From Antedon mediterranea (lineage: Eukaryota > Echinodermata > Crinoidea > Comatulida > Antedonidae), in the NCBI RefSeq assembly GCF_964355755.1, contig NC_092676.1, forward strand, positions 10,088,288 to 10,152,287: 64,000 bases of DNA. The letters are read 5' to 3'. The notes beneath the pieces were generated by a model that saw nothing but the letters and a program-made list of their open reading frames with translations, searched no databases and had not been told where the DNA came from. Each line of letters starts with the position of its first letter. Position 1 is the stretch's first letter. Of the stretch, positions 32,249 to 44,800 are shown piece by piece. A program made the position numbers and the translations under genes.

Positions 32249-33850
32249 AAAGAGAATAGGAATGGCAAAGGGGAAATTCCTAACAAAAAGAAAATTCAAG
32301 TAAAGCAAGTATTGAAACAAGAAAGGAAATGGTTAAAGCATTAGTATGGAGTGTTGCATTATATGGAAGCGAAACATGGACATTAAAAAAAGAGGAAATA
32401 AACAATAGGGTTGGTGAAATTCAGTCCAAAATACGCAGACTTTTTTCCAAAATACGTCAAGTTGAGGGCGCTATACTAATCCAAAATACGCGAGTCTTTC
32501 CAAAATACGTCGACTTGAGGGCGCTATTCATTTTCCAAAATACGTGAATTGTCCAAAATACGTCAAGTTGAGGGCGCTAGTCATTTTCCAAAATACGCGA
32601 TTTGTCCAAAATACATCAATTTGGAACCGCTTGTAATTTTCCAAAATACGTCAACTTGAGAGCGCTATTCATTTTCCAAAATACGCAATTTAAATAACTC
32701 CTTTACTTCTTCTAACCAATTAATTATTGATATTATTTTAATCACAATACCATATGCTTTTTATTATTATATATTATATGAAATAATTATTATGTTAGAT
32801 TTCAGATTAGATAACTTATTAGACCATAAGCGATGTTTGTCTGTCGAGCTCGGGAAAAATATCGATTTTGTAGATCACCAAATATATAACACATACCTAT
32901 GACTATACTTAAATACTATATACGTACATGCTGGTTTTGTAGCCGGTTTATGCCGCATTTAAACTAGCTACGTCTGGCAATGCAATCGTACATCGTTCAG
33001 ACATTATTAATGTATATTATAGGCACTGTCTATTGACTGATGTTGGCACATATTTGTTTTTTTTCAGTAATAAATGATTACATTGAAAAATAATAATTGG
33101 CTACTCTATGACATTTTATTTACAAAAAATGCTGCCTTCTAATACTTTCATTTATAACTAAAATGTACCTGTTTGTTTTATTCAAAGAAACTTTTTTTTA
33201 ATACATTAAACTGTAATTTTACCTTACACTCTCAATATGATACATTTGGAAAGGCTCTCGTATTTTGGATAAAGTTTGCCGCCCTCAATTTGACGTATTT
33301 TGGACAATTCATGTATTTGGGATAATTTATAGCGCCCTCAACTTGACGTATTTTGGACAATTCGCGTATTTTGGAAATGAATAGCGCCCTCAAGTCGACG
33401 TATTTTGGAAAGACTCGCGTATTTTGGATTAGTATAGCACCCTCAACTTGACGTATTTTGGAAAAAATTCTGCGTATTTTGGACTGATGTTCACCAACCC
33501 GACTCGAAATAAACAGAATAGATGCATTTGAAATGTGGTGTTGGAGAAAAAATGCTAAAAATTCAATACAGAAGGAATGATGACATTTTGAATGAAATAA
33601 GAGAAGAAAGGCAACTAATGAAACGCATTAATGAACAGCAGGAGAAATGGATTGGTCACAGTATTAGAAATGGAGGATTATTGAAAATAATGATGGAGGG
33701 TAGATACGATGGAAAAGCAGGTAGAAGAAGGAAGAGAAAAATGCTACTGGATAGACTTAAAAATGGAAACAAATATCACCAACTAAACTACTAAAGGACA
33801 AAGCATTAAATAGAGAAGAGTGAAAGAAAATGACTGTCATGGACCTGCCA
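32249..33850 (+). mobile_element. LINE RT C-terminal fragment, split by a foldback element
   Basis: The left part, 32249-32405, reads ALVWSVALYGSETWTLKKEE, the common C-terminal phrase of RT proteins of this type. The right part, from 33507, continues EINRIDAFEMWCWRKN, then a shifted frame with ERQLMKRINEQQEKWIGHSI and AGRRRKRKMLLDRLK. The insertion at 32406-33506 separates them. The element was already decayed, as shown by the frame change near 33550. Confidence 0.8.
32406..33506. mobile_element. 1.1-kb palindromic element built from CCAAAATACG motifs
   Basis: The ends are inverted repeats (GGGTTGGTGAA and TTCACCAACCC), flanked by the direct repeat GAAATAAACA at both sides, a probable 10-bp target duplication. 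Both arms carry repeated modules of CCAAAATACG plus 'tcaacttgagggcgcta', in opposite orientation left and right. Between the arms is an AT-rich core without a gene. A 9-11 bp duplication with long inverted repeats suits a non-autonomous Mutator-like or foldback element. Confidence 0.82.
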
Positions 33851-34119
33851 ATTGGCAGATGACAAGGTAGACAAGGTAGGTAATACAAATTTCGTGTAAA
33901 TTTGAATTTGTGCTCATACTAATCTTGTGATCACTGCCTGTTTAACACTATCACATCATTTACAGCTTGATGCATCGAATAGAAAAGGTCAATTTCGTTT
34001 CTTGTTTGTCTAATACGACTTCCCCACGTCCATTTACGGGGGATATTACCTTTTCAAAAAATGTATTTACTAGGCCTACTTTGACATTTTTGCTAGTAGC
34101 AAAACAATAATGATAATAA

Positions 34120-34418
34120 TATCGAAGCTTTACATAGCGCCTAAAATGTTGTAAAACCTCTAAGCGCGGAACATTATTTTACCCCAGTAATTTTTTTTAT
34201 CAAACACGTAAGGAAACATACTCCCATAATGCAGCTAGTAATCAGCGCAAAGTTGTCTCGATCTAACCGGGTTCCCATTTATACACCTGGGTGGAGAGAG
34301 GCAAACGTAAGTAAAGTATCTTGCCTAAGGATACAAGCAATGCGGCGAGAGTTGGATTCGAACCTCAAACTCACGATCAGTGGTCGAACGTCAACACACT
34401 GCACCACACGCCCTAAAA
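34120..34418 (-). mobile_element. tRNA-derived SINE
   Basis: On the minus strand the head from 34418 shows a pol III A box (TGGTGCAGTGTG) and B box (GGTTCGAATCC). The 3' end is GGCGCTATGTAAAG, then an AT-rich tail near 34120. The tail matches the fragment at 11205-11282. Confidence 0.75.
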
Positions 34419-34429
34419 ATCTAGAAGTC

Positions 34430-35696
34430 TTTCTCCTGTTTCATTCCCTTTCTTAATACTAGATTTACCAATTGTATATTCATAATAGTTTGCGTGGTCT
34501 TTACTGTAGTTACGTAGATAATTTAAAAGTCATTTATTCCTAACTCCATATCTTTATAAACAACAGCAAAACATCTAGGTAAGTTTAGTATAATTATTAA
34601 GTGTCTCATTGTAGGCCTCATGACAATTTGTTGTTATTGGGATTTTCTCCTTTGCCTGTATGCTTTTGTACCTTTTGATGTGTTTTTTATTATCGTATAT
34701 ATATTTTATCTTAAGAGCTTTGTCTGTGTATAAACAACAGTTTTAAATATTTTATATATTTGATAATAAATGCTGTGCAAGCATTCATTCAATTTATCTT
34801 CTCATATATATTGTCAACAGCTTTATCAGGGTGTTTCGATGATTTTCAGCTTTTGAGCTAACCTACTCGAATGGAACAGTCTTCATTGGCACACTTTTGC
34901 AAATACTTTATTTCTAAAAATACTGTAGTTCATTCAGTGGTTCATTTTACTGGTCATTTAAAAAAAGAGTTTGGGAATTTTCTTATTTATTGAATTTATT
35001 ATATGCTTTTTATATCAACTAAACATTTCGGTCTAAATTGAAAATTATTAATTCATATTTTGGAATATTATTTTAAGGATGAATTTCAGTTTTACTATTA
35101 ATATAGTGATAAAAACTGTTCTTCTTTATATACTTTTACACTAAGATATTCATTTAATTTTGCATCAGCAAAATGAATAACTATAGTTAGATTGAATAAC
35201 ATTGAACTTTTAATATGTGCACTATCAAAGAGAGTTACATCCCACCAATGAATACATCTATTATCCTCCATCATTCAAATATACCCTAAAAAGTCTCTTA
35301 TTGCAGCTTATGGCAATTAAATCTCCTGCTGTACTACTTAATATTAATATTTACTAAACCTCCAATATTTCATTTCATTTATTTTATTTGTTATTTTAAT
35401 CTGGTGGTAAACTTATTTTGGCCTCCTTCTGCACTTTTGTACTAGTGTAATTTTGTTCTTTAGTTGTAAATAAATGTTAAAAACAAGGAAGATCAAGAAA
35501 CTCTACAGGAGTAGGCTACTATTGTTGATTATTATACTTTTTGTTATTCTTATAGCAAAAACAATAGTTATGGCTATATCCTATCAATACAAAAGTATGA
35601 AAAATGAAAAGGTAATTGAAAAAAATATTAATGACTGTATAACTAACTGTATAAAAACATTTTTTATATCAGATCTACAGTTGAAACATAAATTAA
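34430..35696. other. Spacer downstream of Ku70
   Basis: AT-rich. On the minus strand an AATAAA word lies around 35375-35390, some 300 bases after the Ku70 stop codon, and could be its polyadenylation signal. No gene is supported. The plus frame at 35474-35767 overlaps the last Ku70 exon in antisense. Confidence 0.45.
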
Positions 35697-35810
35697 TCAA
35701 TAACCACAAAACTCTTTTACTCTATCTACAAGTTCACTTTTCTTTCCAGTTGTCTGTAGTTTCTTAGCTTGGCAGAAAGACCTCAAGTCGGCCACAGTTA
35801 ATTTGGCAAG
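35697..35810 (-). CDS. XRCC6: Ku70 exon 14, SAP domain and stop
   Basis: TTTAAAG|CTT, 37 codons, then TGA. LTVADLRSFCQAKKLQTTGK then KSELVDRVKEF is a SAP helix-extended loop-helix, a DNA-binding module. Confidence 0.95.
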   Translation of the reverse strand, partial: LAKLTVADLRSFCQAKKLQTTGKKSELVDRVKEFCGY

Positions 35811-38800
35811 CTTTAAAACAAAATACAAATAAATCTTATAGTTCCATGTTTTACTAATAATGAATATTTTTAGCCTGGGTGCAGTACAAATTTTGCGGGA
35901 AAAAAGTATAGGAACATTTTTTTAATTTTTTTCTGATAGAGTATACCATATAGAATGTCAGAAAAAAAATCCCCATCTCAGGGTCTTGGGGAAAATTTTT
36001 TACGCCACTGGGTATATCCATGTAAAACAAATATTAAATTTCTGCTGTTAACTACTTATTTTTGGGGTAAAACATCATTTGTTGGTCAAAAATGATTGCT
36101 AAATCCTGCAAACATCCAAAAAAATATAGCAAACCCCACCAAACCAACATAATAAAAGTGATTGAATCATGTAGTGTACAACCCACTGGGTATATCTATG
36201 TAAACAAAAAATTTAATTTCTACTGTTAACTATATATTTTTGGTAAAAAATGATTTTTTATATGTTTTTTTGGAAGGTTTGCGGGGGTTTGCGGGGTTTA
36301 GCAATACCCTGTTTTTCCCTCCAAATTGGACGCCATATTGGATTCTGGCATGATGATGTCATCGTATCGACTTGATTCATCAACTACTATGTGAAGTAGT
36401 TATTAAAGTAAGCCTCTACTAATTTTAATCCTTAAAACACAACTGCAATTAACAAAAACCATTAATTGATTTTCCCTATCCCCTATATATAGGTATTTGT
36501 TTGTGTTAATAGGAATTTGTGTGTGTTATATAGGCCAAAATTTAAAAGTGCCGTAAAAAATTTTCCACAAGACCCTGGGATGGGGATTTTTTTTCTGACA
36601 TTCTATATGGTATACTCTATCAGATAAACCCAAAAAAAATTGTCCTATACTTTTTTCCCGCAAATGTGTATATTAACTATTCTGCACCCAGGCTATTTGA
36701 GGTGAATGGGAAGAATATTTCATGATTTTAAAGATTCACCGCTTCATTTAATGGGGCAGAACCAAGAAAACTAGAATAGTCAAGTCATACATGTTCTATA
36801 CACAATTTCACACATCTAAAGTAACAGTTATCCAATTATCCCCATGTTTAATCAATATCAAAGACTAGGTCATTAAAAAAGAGGCCCTTCGGTTTTGGAT
36901 GCGGAGTAGAGCAGTTATTATGGACATGTCACATTACAGGTTTGTTTTGGAACACAGATTTGTGATTGTGTTAAACAAAAAATGTTTACAAAAACCTAAA
37001 CATGTAATACAGGAGTACCAATCAATATTATCATTAAATATTAATTTCTGTTTATTACTAATCTTGAATGGATGTGAATCAAATAACAAGAATATACTTT
37101 AATGTGTTATAAAAAGCACTATTTCATAAATATTTTGCTCCTGTATGAGAGGTGGCTGTTACATGAGGTGTTGTTATGTGAGGTGTTCATTACGTTGGTG
37201 TCTGTTACAGTGAGTGTCAATTACGGGAGGTGGTTGGTTTGGTTAAACTATATGGCAAAGTCTCTCTCCAACACATACAGTACATTTATTACATAAATCA
37301 ATGAAGATGAAAAATACCTTGCCGTCAGCTGCCATCTGTGCAACATCTATTTCACTAGCATCTGTCTTACTTCTCTTACTTCCACCAGTATCTCCAGTAG
37401 CCTATCAGAAATGACATACACTTAAGTGTGATTAAGTTTTAATTTGTATTTTTTATTTTGAATGAATTTAGGCCTAATTTGAGTTAGTTAAAAGACATAC
37501 CGGATTAAGTAGATTGGAATCTATACATTAACTAGGAAGGTTTAATTAAAGAAAAAGAAAAGCACACCTTTCGCTTAGGTGCAGCACCTGGAGAATATCC
37601 GTCAGGATAGACCATCTGTTTAAATTCATTGATTAGAGCACCTGCTCTAGAGTTAATACGGTCTACATTAGGGGCTGTAAACAAAAATTTGAAAATAAAC
37701 ATATTGTGACCAACTCAACATAAAACATGGACATGCAATGATGATTAAAGGATAAGACTGGAATGTATATTACAGTGATTCAAATTTGCTCTTGACTATT
37801 CACAATCATTCATAACAAAAACTGTTCAAACTAGAGGGTACTCCTAGAGTACAAACCTCCGCCTACTGTAAAATTCCCCTACATAAAATTCCCCAAGAAT
37901 ATTTTTTTTTTACATTTTTTTTTATTAGTTCTAAGTGTAAATATGTTAACTGCACACTACAAATTTGTGGATGACAATGTGGTGTAATGGTTATGTATCC
38001 AGCCTCTTACAGTTGAGATCGCTGGTTCAAGTCCCACTGAGGTTTTTTTTTTTTTATTATTTTTTTATTTATTTTTTTTTTTTTTTGTGGACCTTGATCT
38101 TTGACCCTGACCCTTCAAAATTTAACCACAATTATATGATGTGTCATTGATCATTGTGGCTAAGTTTGGTGAGAATCGGATAAAAACTGTGGTCTCTAGG
38201 TTGTGACCTTGACCTATGACCTTTTCCCCTCAAATTCGAACTCGTCCGAGCTTTTGGGGCATAGATCATTGTTCCCAAATTTGGTGAGAATCTGATAAAA
38301 ACTGTGGCCTCCAGGCTGTTCACAGACACACACACAAACACACACACGCAAACATACAGGGGTGAAAACATAACCTCCTTGGTGGAAGTAATAAACAACA
38401 ATAATAGGGCATCCCCTGTTTAGGGGTCTCCCAATGGAGGGGTGTTCCAAAGATGATGTTACCACAGTATAAAAAATGTTTACATTAGAAAATTTCAGTG
38501 ACAAAATGCATGTGTACCTGTTAAGTCAGTAAATTCATCTGGCTCATCTTTGTCTAGTGCAAGAACTTCCAGATTGCGCCAAAACGTTTGGACATCTGGG
38601 TTCTCAAATGAGTTAGGATGGAATTTAAACTGAAGTTTCTTGATGAGTTGCTTAGCTTTGTCTACTTGATCTGGATTTGCTGTAAAGACAATTTTAGTTA
38701 CAATACAAATCTCAATAAATATATGAACTTCTGATCTCCATGGCTAATTTTCTTCACTTTTCCATACATATAACTCCTCCTTTACAAATAATGAATGTTT

Positions 38801-41800
38801 ATGAGTGTAATGGTACAAATAATGGCATGAGGTGAATGATGAAAGGTTATATTTCAACTAGGCGACAGCCAGCCATCAATCACCAAATGCCATTATTTTT
38901 ACCATTACATGAATATAAAACATTCATTATTTGTCTTATATAACATCTAAATAGATTCCTGTCATTTGAATCAAATAAAAGGTAGGCCTAGCCAAGGCTA
39001 GTACATTCGAATTCACATTGATTAAAACAGTAACATTTGGTTTTTAATAAATATATTATATTTTATAAACGCACCTACTGTTAGTGTTAATTATGTCAAC
39101 AAACGACCAAACAATCCTAGACCTAGCAAGGCTAAAACGCCTAATACTAACAGACCTAGGCCTAGCTAGACTGAAAGACAGCAATACGAAATGTTGACAG
39201 GCAACTGGAACTCATCGTCTTGTAGAGATGTTCCCATTAATTAATCAAAATCCTAAAAACAATCTTAAAGCTAATTTAAATGCCTTTTTGATCTAAATTA
39301 GTACATACATATATCTTTCCAAAAATGTACTTCCTTCGCCAAACCAGTCATAACAATAACATTTGCGACAAAAGTACAAAATAGGTGGCGCTGTTGTACA
39401 GATTTTTTTTTTCGAACGCCATGTGACCCACAATCGTCCAATCAAATGACAGGAATTTATTTAGGTGTTATATAAAAATCTATAGTATAGTATAGTACCT
39501 CTTGTAACTTCACTGAATGACAATTTCCTTAGATCATCTGAGAATGGAAGAAAAACAATGTGAAATCCAGGTGGCTGTATCTGAACATTATGTTCATCCA
39601 ATTCTTCCTCCTTTGAAAATGGAAAAATACAATTAATAACATACAGAAATTCATAAACAATAGGAACCAGAGGGTCAATATATTAAGTATGATGATATAA
39701 AAAAACTCCGAAAAAAGTTTGTTTATAATATTATCATAAATAATAGGGCTATATGTAATTTATTTGACAAAATTCACACAAAAAAGTATTACTGGTTGTT
39801 CAAAGTCTCATTCAATCTAAGCTCAAAATCTGCCCAAAATAAGCAAGCAGAAAAACATTTTTGACTAGCTAAGGTTAGTTTAATTGATTGAGGAAGGAAT
39901 TTGTTTGATCATGCCTACGGCATACAGTTAAAATTACAGTGACAGTTGAGATAACCTTATCAGGTAATTATTATTCTTATAGTATCAATCATTTTTTTTT
40001 AAATATCATTTCCACAAACACCTAAATAAAAACCAAAGACCACCAGACTTGTGGCATTGACAATACAACAAATGTTCTCTCAAATTAACATTTGGACATG
40101 TCCCAATAACAATAATGATGAAAGTTGATAATTAGTTAAAACATAATTCATATCCAATGTACATAAACATAACATAATAACATAAAAGCTCTTTATAGAA
40201 TATAAAAAAAGCAATAAAAAAACCAGATAATAATAGCAAAAAAAAATTACAACTATTTTTACTGTCAGGTAGTTTGACTTTGGCTTTATCGATACAATTA
40301 TTCCACTACAATATAACAACCAAACAATTAAAGATTGACAGACTTCTTAATTTTGATAAAAAAAAGGTCTAGTGCGAATGACGAAACAAAATAAAAACGA
40401 CCGTTTTTCTCTATATTAACATTTTTTTTTTTAAATCACTTGATATGTATACATGATACAAAATAAGCGTAGCATAGAGATAGTTGTTCATAATTTTGTT
40501 ATTTTGTTGATTTTTATATAATTTTTTTTAGGGTAGGTAGTATAGAACCATTTTTCAAATTATAAACTGCACAGAAAGTTAATATACCAAAATCTTTGAA
40601 AAAAAAAATGTATTTCTAGAGGTAGAGGCTAGCCTTTTAAGTGAGCAAAATTATGTGTTAGAAGCTGTGCAATACAACTTACCTGTGGAAGAAGTGCAAT
40701 CATTTTTGGTGGAGAATTCTTACGGGGAACATATCGACATATGGCAACCACATCTCTGGCAAGGCACTTCTGCAAAAGCGCTGAAAACGCTTGTGTACTG
40801 CCTCGGATTCTATTTTCATCTGGATACAAAAACTTGGATTCTTTATAATGGAAGTGACCCTTCATTGATGACCTAGACTTGAAACCAAGTAACACTAAGC
40901 CTAAAAAGTAAAAGAATTCTTTCATTAGTGACTATAAACAAACACCAAGCCCAGAGCAGGTACCTCTCCACCACCCTACTTTCCAGTACATCTTGAAACT
41001 GAATTACTCCTCCGAACATCTTACCTGGGATGATTCAAATGCTGTTAAAACCTTCCCAGTACAATCTGGTCATTTCTATACCCAACTACCCTCAGCCCCA
41101 GCAATCCGATTACCTTTTTAAAATAAAGTTTATTATAAAACCTTCCCAGTACAATTGCGATCATATATAATAATTTGAAAGAACAAAGATAGAGCACAAC
41201 TGAAGAATTCTTAATGTACAGTAATAATGATGTTAACTTTTTTTTAGCACTTAATGCTCAGCGCACTTCACATAAATTACTCTGGTCATTGGATCAAATA
41301 TGTATGGACAGCTCCCATTGTCATAATTATGCAACTAGTAATCAGTTCAATTGTGTTTCACCCTACCAGGTATGCTATAGAACATAAAGATCCCATAAGA
41401 TGTTTTGCAGAGGTTACCAAGAGTCCTAGAATAGTTGTGCAAGAATCTGAAGATGTTTCCACCATATTAAATTAACTAATTAATGCACAAACCAAAAACA
41501 CAAAAACTGTTTACTTACTGGATTCATAAAAACTCTTCATTTCTTGCAATTCATCTTTTTCAACTACAATTTTCCTTCCCCCAAAGGTCTGGAACCTCTT
41601 GATATCACTTGGCATTAGGGGTTCTGCCGTTTCCTGCCAAAAAAAACATTGTAACAGTATGATATTTCAGGTTGAAATTATCTAACGTTATGTTACAGGA
41701 GGCTATCAGCACGCTCAATCATGCATGTAATTTAAGTTTTCTAGTATTTTCAATCATGGTTAATATTAGGATTGGTGGCTATCAGTACAGTTGAACAGTA

Positions 41801-44800
41801 TGATATTCATTGTTTTTCATTGGCAAAGTCAATGTGTCTGATGAATTTTCTATTGGCACATGATCTAAAGATGAATTTGGATATCTCTACCATAAACAAA
41901 GCAGGCCTGCAATTGTTTTAATTTTTTGCACATAAACATGTGTACAAAAAGTGAACATGCATTAAACTCTGTCTACACTATCAAACTAGTTTGACAAAAA
42001 TACAAATCATTTTTATTGCAATTTAAAATTAAAGTTACACAATCATAAAATATTAGAAACATAGAACAAACAAAAGCAAAAAGTAGATTACATACACAAA
42101 CTTTAGTGCAAAAAATTAATGCAATTACTTAATCCAAAAAAAATGTGATGTGCCCAAATACGGTAGTAATAATGACATCATCGTTTCCATATATAGGCAC
42201 ATCACACTTTTTTGTCACATAAAGTTTGATAGTGTAGACAAGAGTTTAAGAACCATTATCCACAATATCACTTTTCCATTAGATAGATACATACATAGTT
42301 GTATGTTTACAACATAGTAGTTATAACAATCCACCTTGTATGTATCTTAGTAATACCATTCTAAAGGCCAATTTACACAGACGAGCGGTAACGGTAAGCG
42401 GTAAAGTTGAGCGGAAAACGCAAAAATGTTATTTCTTATGACCATTATCACAGAAGGCGGAGCGGACGAGCGGTTGAGCGGAAATCCGCTCAGGATCGAA
42501 ATAGATTCGATTTTGTGAAAATACAACGCGGTAAAAGTAAAAAAAGATTCTGGCGAACCAACGACATGATTGAAATGACATCATCTATCAACAACTTTTT
42601 TTTGCGTCCGTCGAGTCAAAGACGACAATAAATACGAGTGCCGTAGTAGGCCTAGCCTAGTTTTGCAACTTCTTTTTAGGCGCATTCGGTAAATTATTTC
42701 AAACGACAAGAACGCGTTTCAATTTTGACCGTCGTTGAAACGTGTTTGACAATCAACCGTTCTAATTAGTGCATCTAATTGAATATTCATGAGTAGGACC
42801 ACGTTCCCGACACGCTTTTCCAAACGGAGCCGGAGCGTTGTAGCGCGTTTGTGTCACGCAAACGGCTTCCCTTTGTCTCGCCAGTTCAAACAAAACATCG
42901 ACGTTCGAACACGTTTTTGTCACAGAGTCGCGTCTTCTATTATCTCGGACTCTTGCAAACTAATCGGGGAACCCCCTTTCGCGGCAAACATCACGGTATA
43001 ATTGGACAGGCCGTATACAGTGAAGCTAAAACAACGTATAATATTAATAATATGGTGAAGCATAAACAAACGGTTTTCGTAGATTTTAAAGTGAAATAAA
43101 ATGTACAATGCTGTATTTGTAGTGCAATGATTATATAACCGATCGGCAGTTCACAAATTGTAAAAATAACCGCAATTTAGCTAGGCGCAGTTGATCGCGA
43201 GCGAGTGACAGCAAATCGTCGCTTTGCATTACCTTCTATCTCGCTAGCTACTTGGCGCCAAATCACGTTTACACGAATCAATCGTTTATAAGCATCACTA
43301 AATCGTATCTTCATATTATTATGACAGTATTAATATCGCGCTATTTACCGTTACTAATAGACTTGCCCCAAGTCTGTATTATCTTTTTTTTTTTTTTTTT
43401 TTATTTCGACCGCGATTATTGTCTGAAAATACAGACTTGTGAAACACGTATAGAAATCGATTTGCAGACCGCAAACATACGATAAGAATGACGTAGGTTA
43501 TCATACCGTATTTGGCTATATTAGTCCAGTCCCTAAGGGGAAATGATGTTACCATAGTGGATACAAGTGTGCCCTTTGGCATGTTGATAGAACATGATAT
43601 GGAGATACCAAAACAAAGTTACTGGAAATCTGATTTGACCTCTGTGACCTCTGACCTCAATTTTTATATTTCTATCTTAAACAGCCATATCTCCGCAACG
43701 GGTTTGACAATTGAAATGATATTGGTGTCAAATAGATCAGAGGGTACATGTTTATATTCGCTCTAATAGAACTTTTTTCAAAAAAACGACCGGAAATGTA
43801 ATTTCTCAATGTTTTGTTTTGACCTTTGACCTCGGCTTACTATATCTCAATAACTACTGGTCAAAATTTCTTGAAATTTGTTTCAAATTGTTAAGAGCAT
43901 ACATATTTATATATACTCTAATTAAACATGTTCTTCCAAATCCACAGGAAATGTAATTTACTGACCTTTGACCTTTAATGTTTAAATATGTCTGATATAC
44001 CTAAAATATAGATTTAATGGACCAGAACTACATTCAATATCCTATTTAGCCTTTTACAATTTTCTTAAAACTTAATGTTTAATTTAATTTCAATATATAA
44101 TTCCATCGCATGGTAGGCCTACACCGTAAGAGCAACACTTAATATCAACAAAAAATTAGATAAACTTAAAAGTTAAATAACAATAAAAAAAAAAATGAAA
44201 ATCAGGATCTTAAAGAAAGAAAAGAAGAATTAACCAATGCGATTTGATACTCATAAAACATATGACCTAATTATCAATTAATTGCTTGAAGTATGCTGAA
44301 AAAATAAAATGTTTGAAACAGTGAGGAAAAAGCGAAGAAAAGAAAAACATATGTTTAAAATATTAGAAATCTGAAAAGGATCAAAGACAAATTAATTACA
44401 AAGCTGATTTCTTTTCAAGAACATTTGTAGTGGAATATAAAAGGAAAACAAACCAGTGAGCAGTCAAAATTACCATCTTGGCTTAATGAGGCAATAACAC
44501 ATCCAGCTCATAACACTAACAAAATCTTTGAAACCAGAAGAAATTAAGAGAAGCAATGATAATTATACTTTAATCCACAAAAACATGACAAAACTGATAT
44601 CAACCATTACCGACCAAACGAACATTATCACATGTACACAAATAAGTTACAAAAGTAATCAAAAAACAAAATCAGAGACCGACTAGAAGTAAATAAACCA
44701 ATATATAAGGCTTTATACAGTAGGACCATCTTATACAGTTTGTCAATCAACTAAAATAAAAAGGAAATGAATATCACCAAATCTTTGATTTAGAGATTAT

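Noticed and set aside
40655-40876. Plus-strand frame of 73 codons
   Set aside because: It is the exact antisense of Ku70 exon 9.
42407-43108. Basic small frames in the left end of the Harbinger-like element
   Set aside because: They read through the mirrored terminal domain, which is present in inverted form at the other end; no transposase signature.
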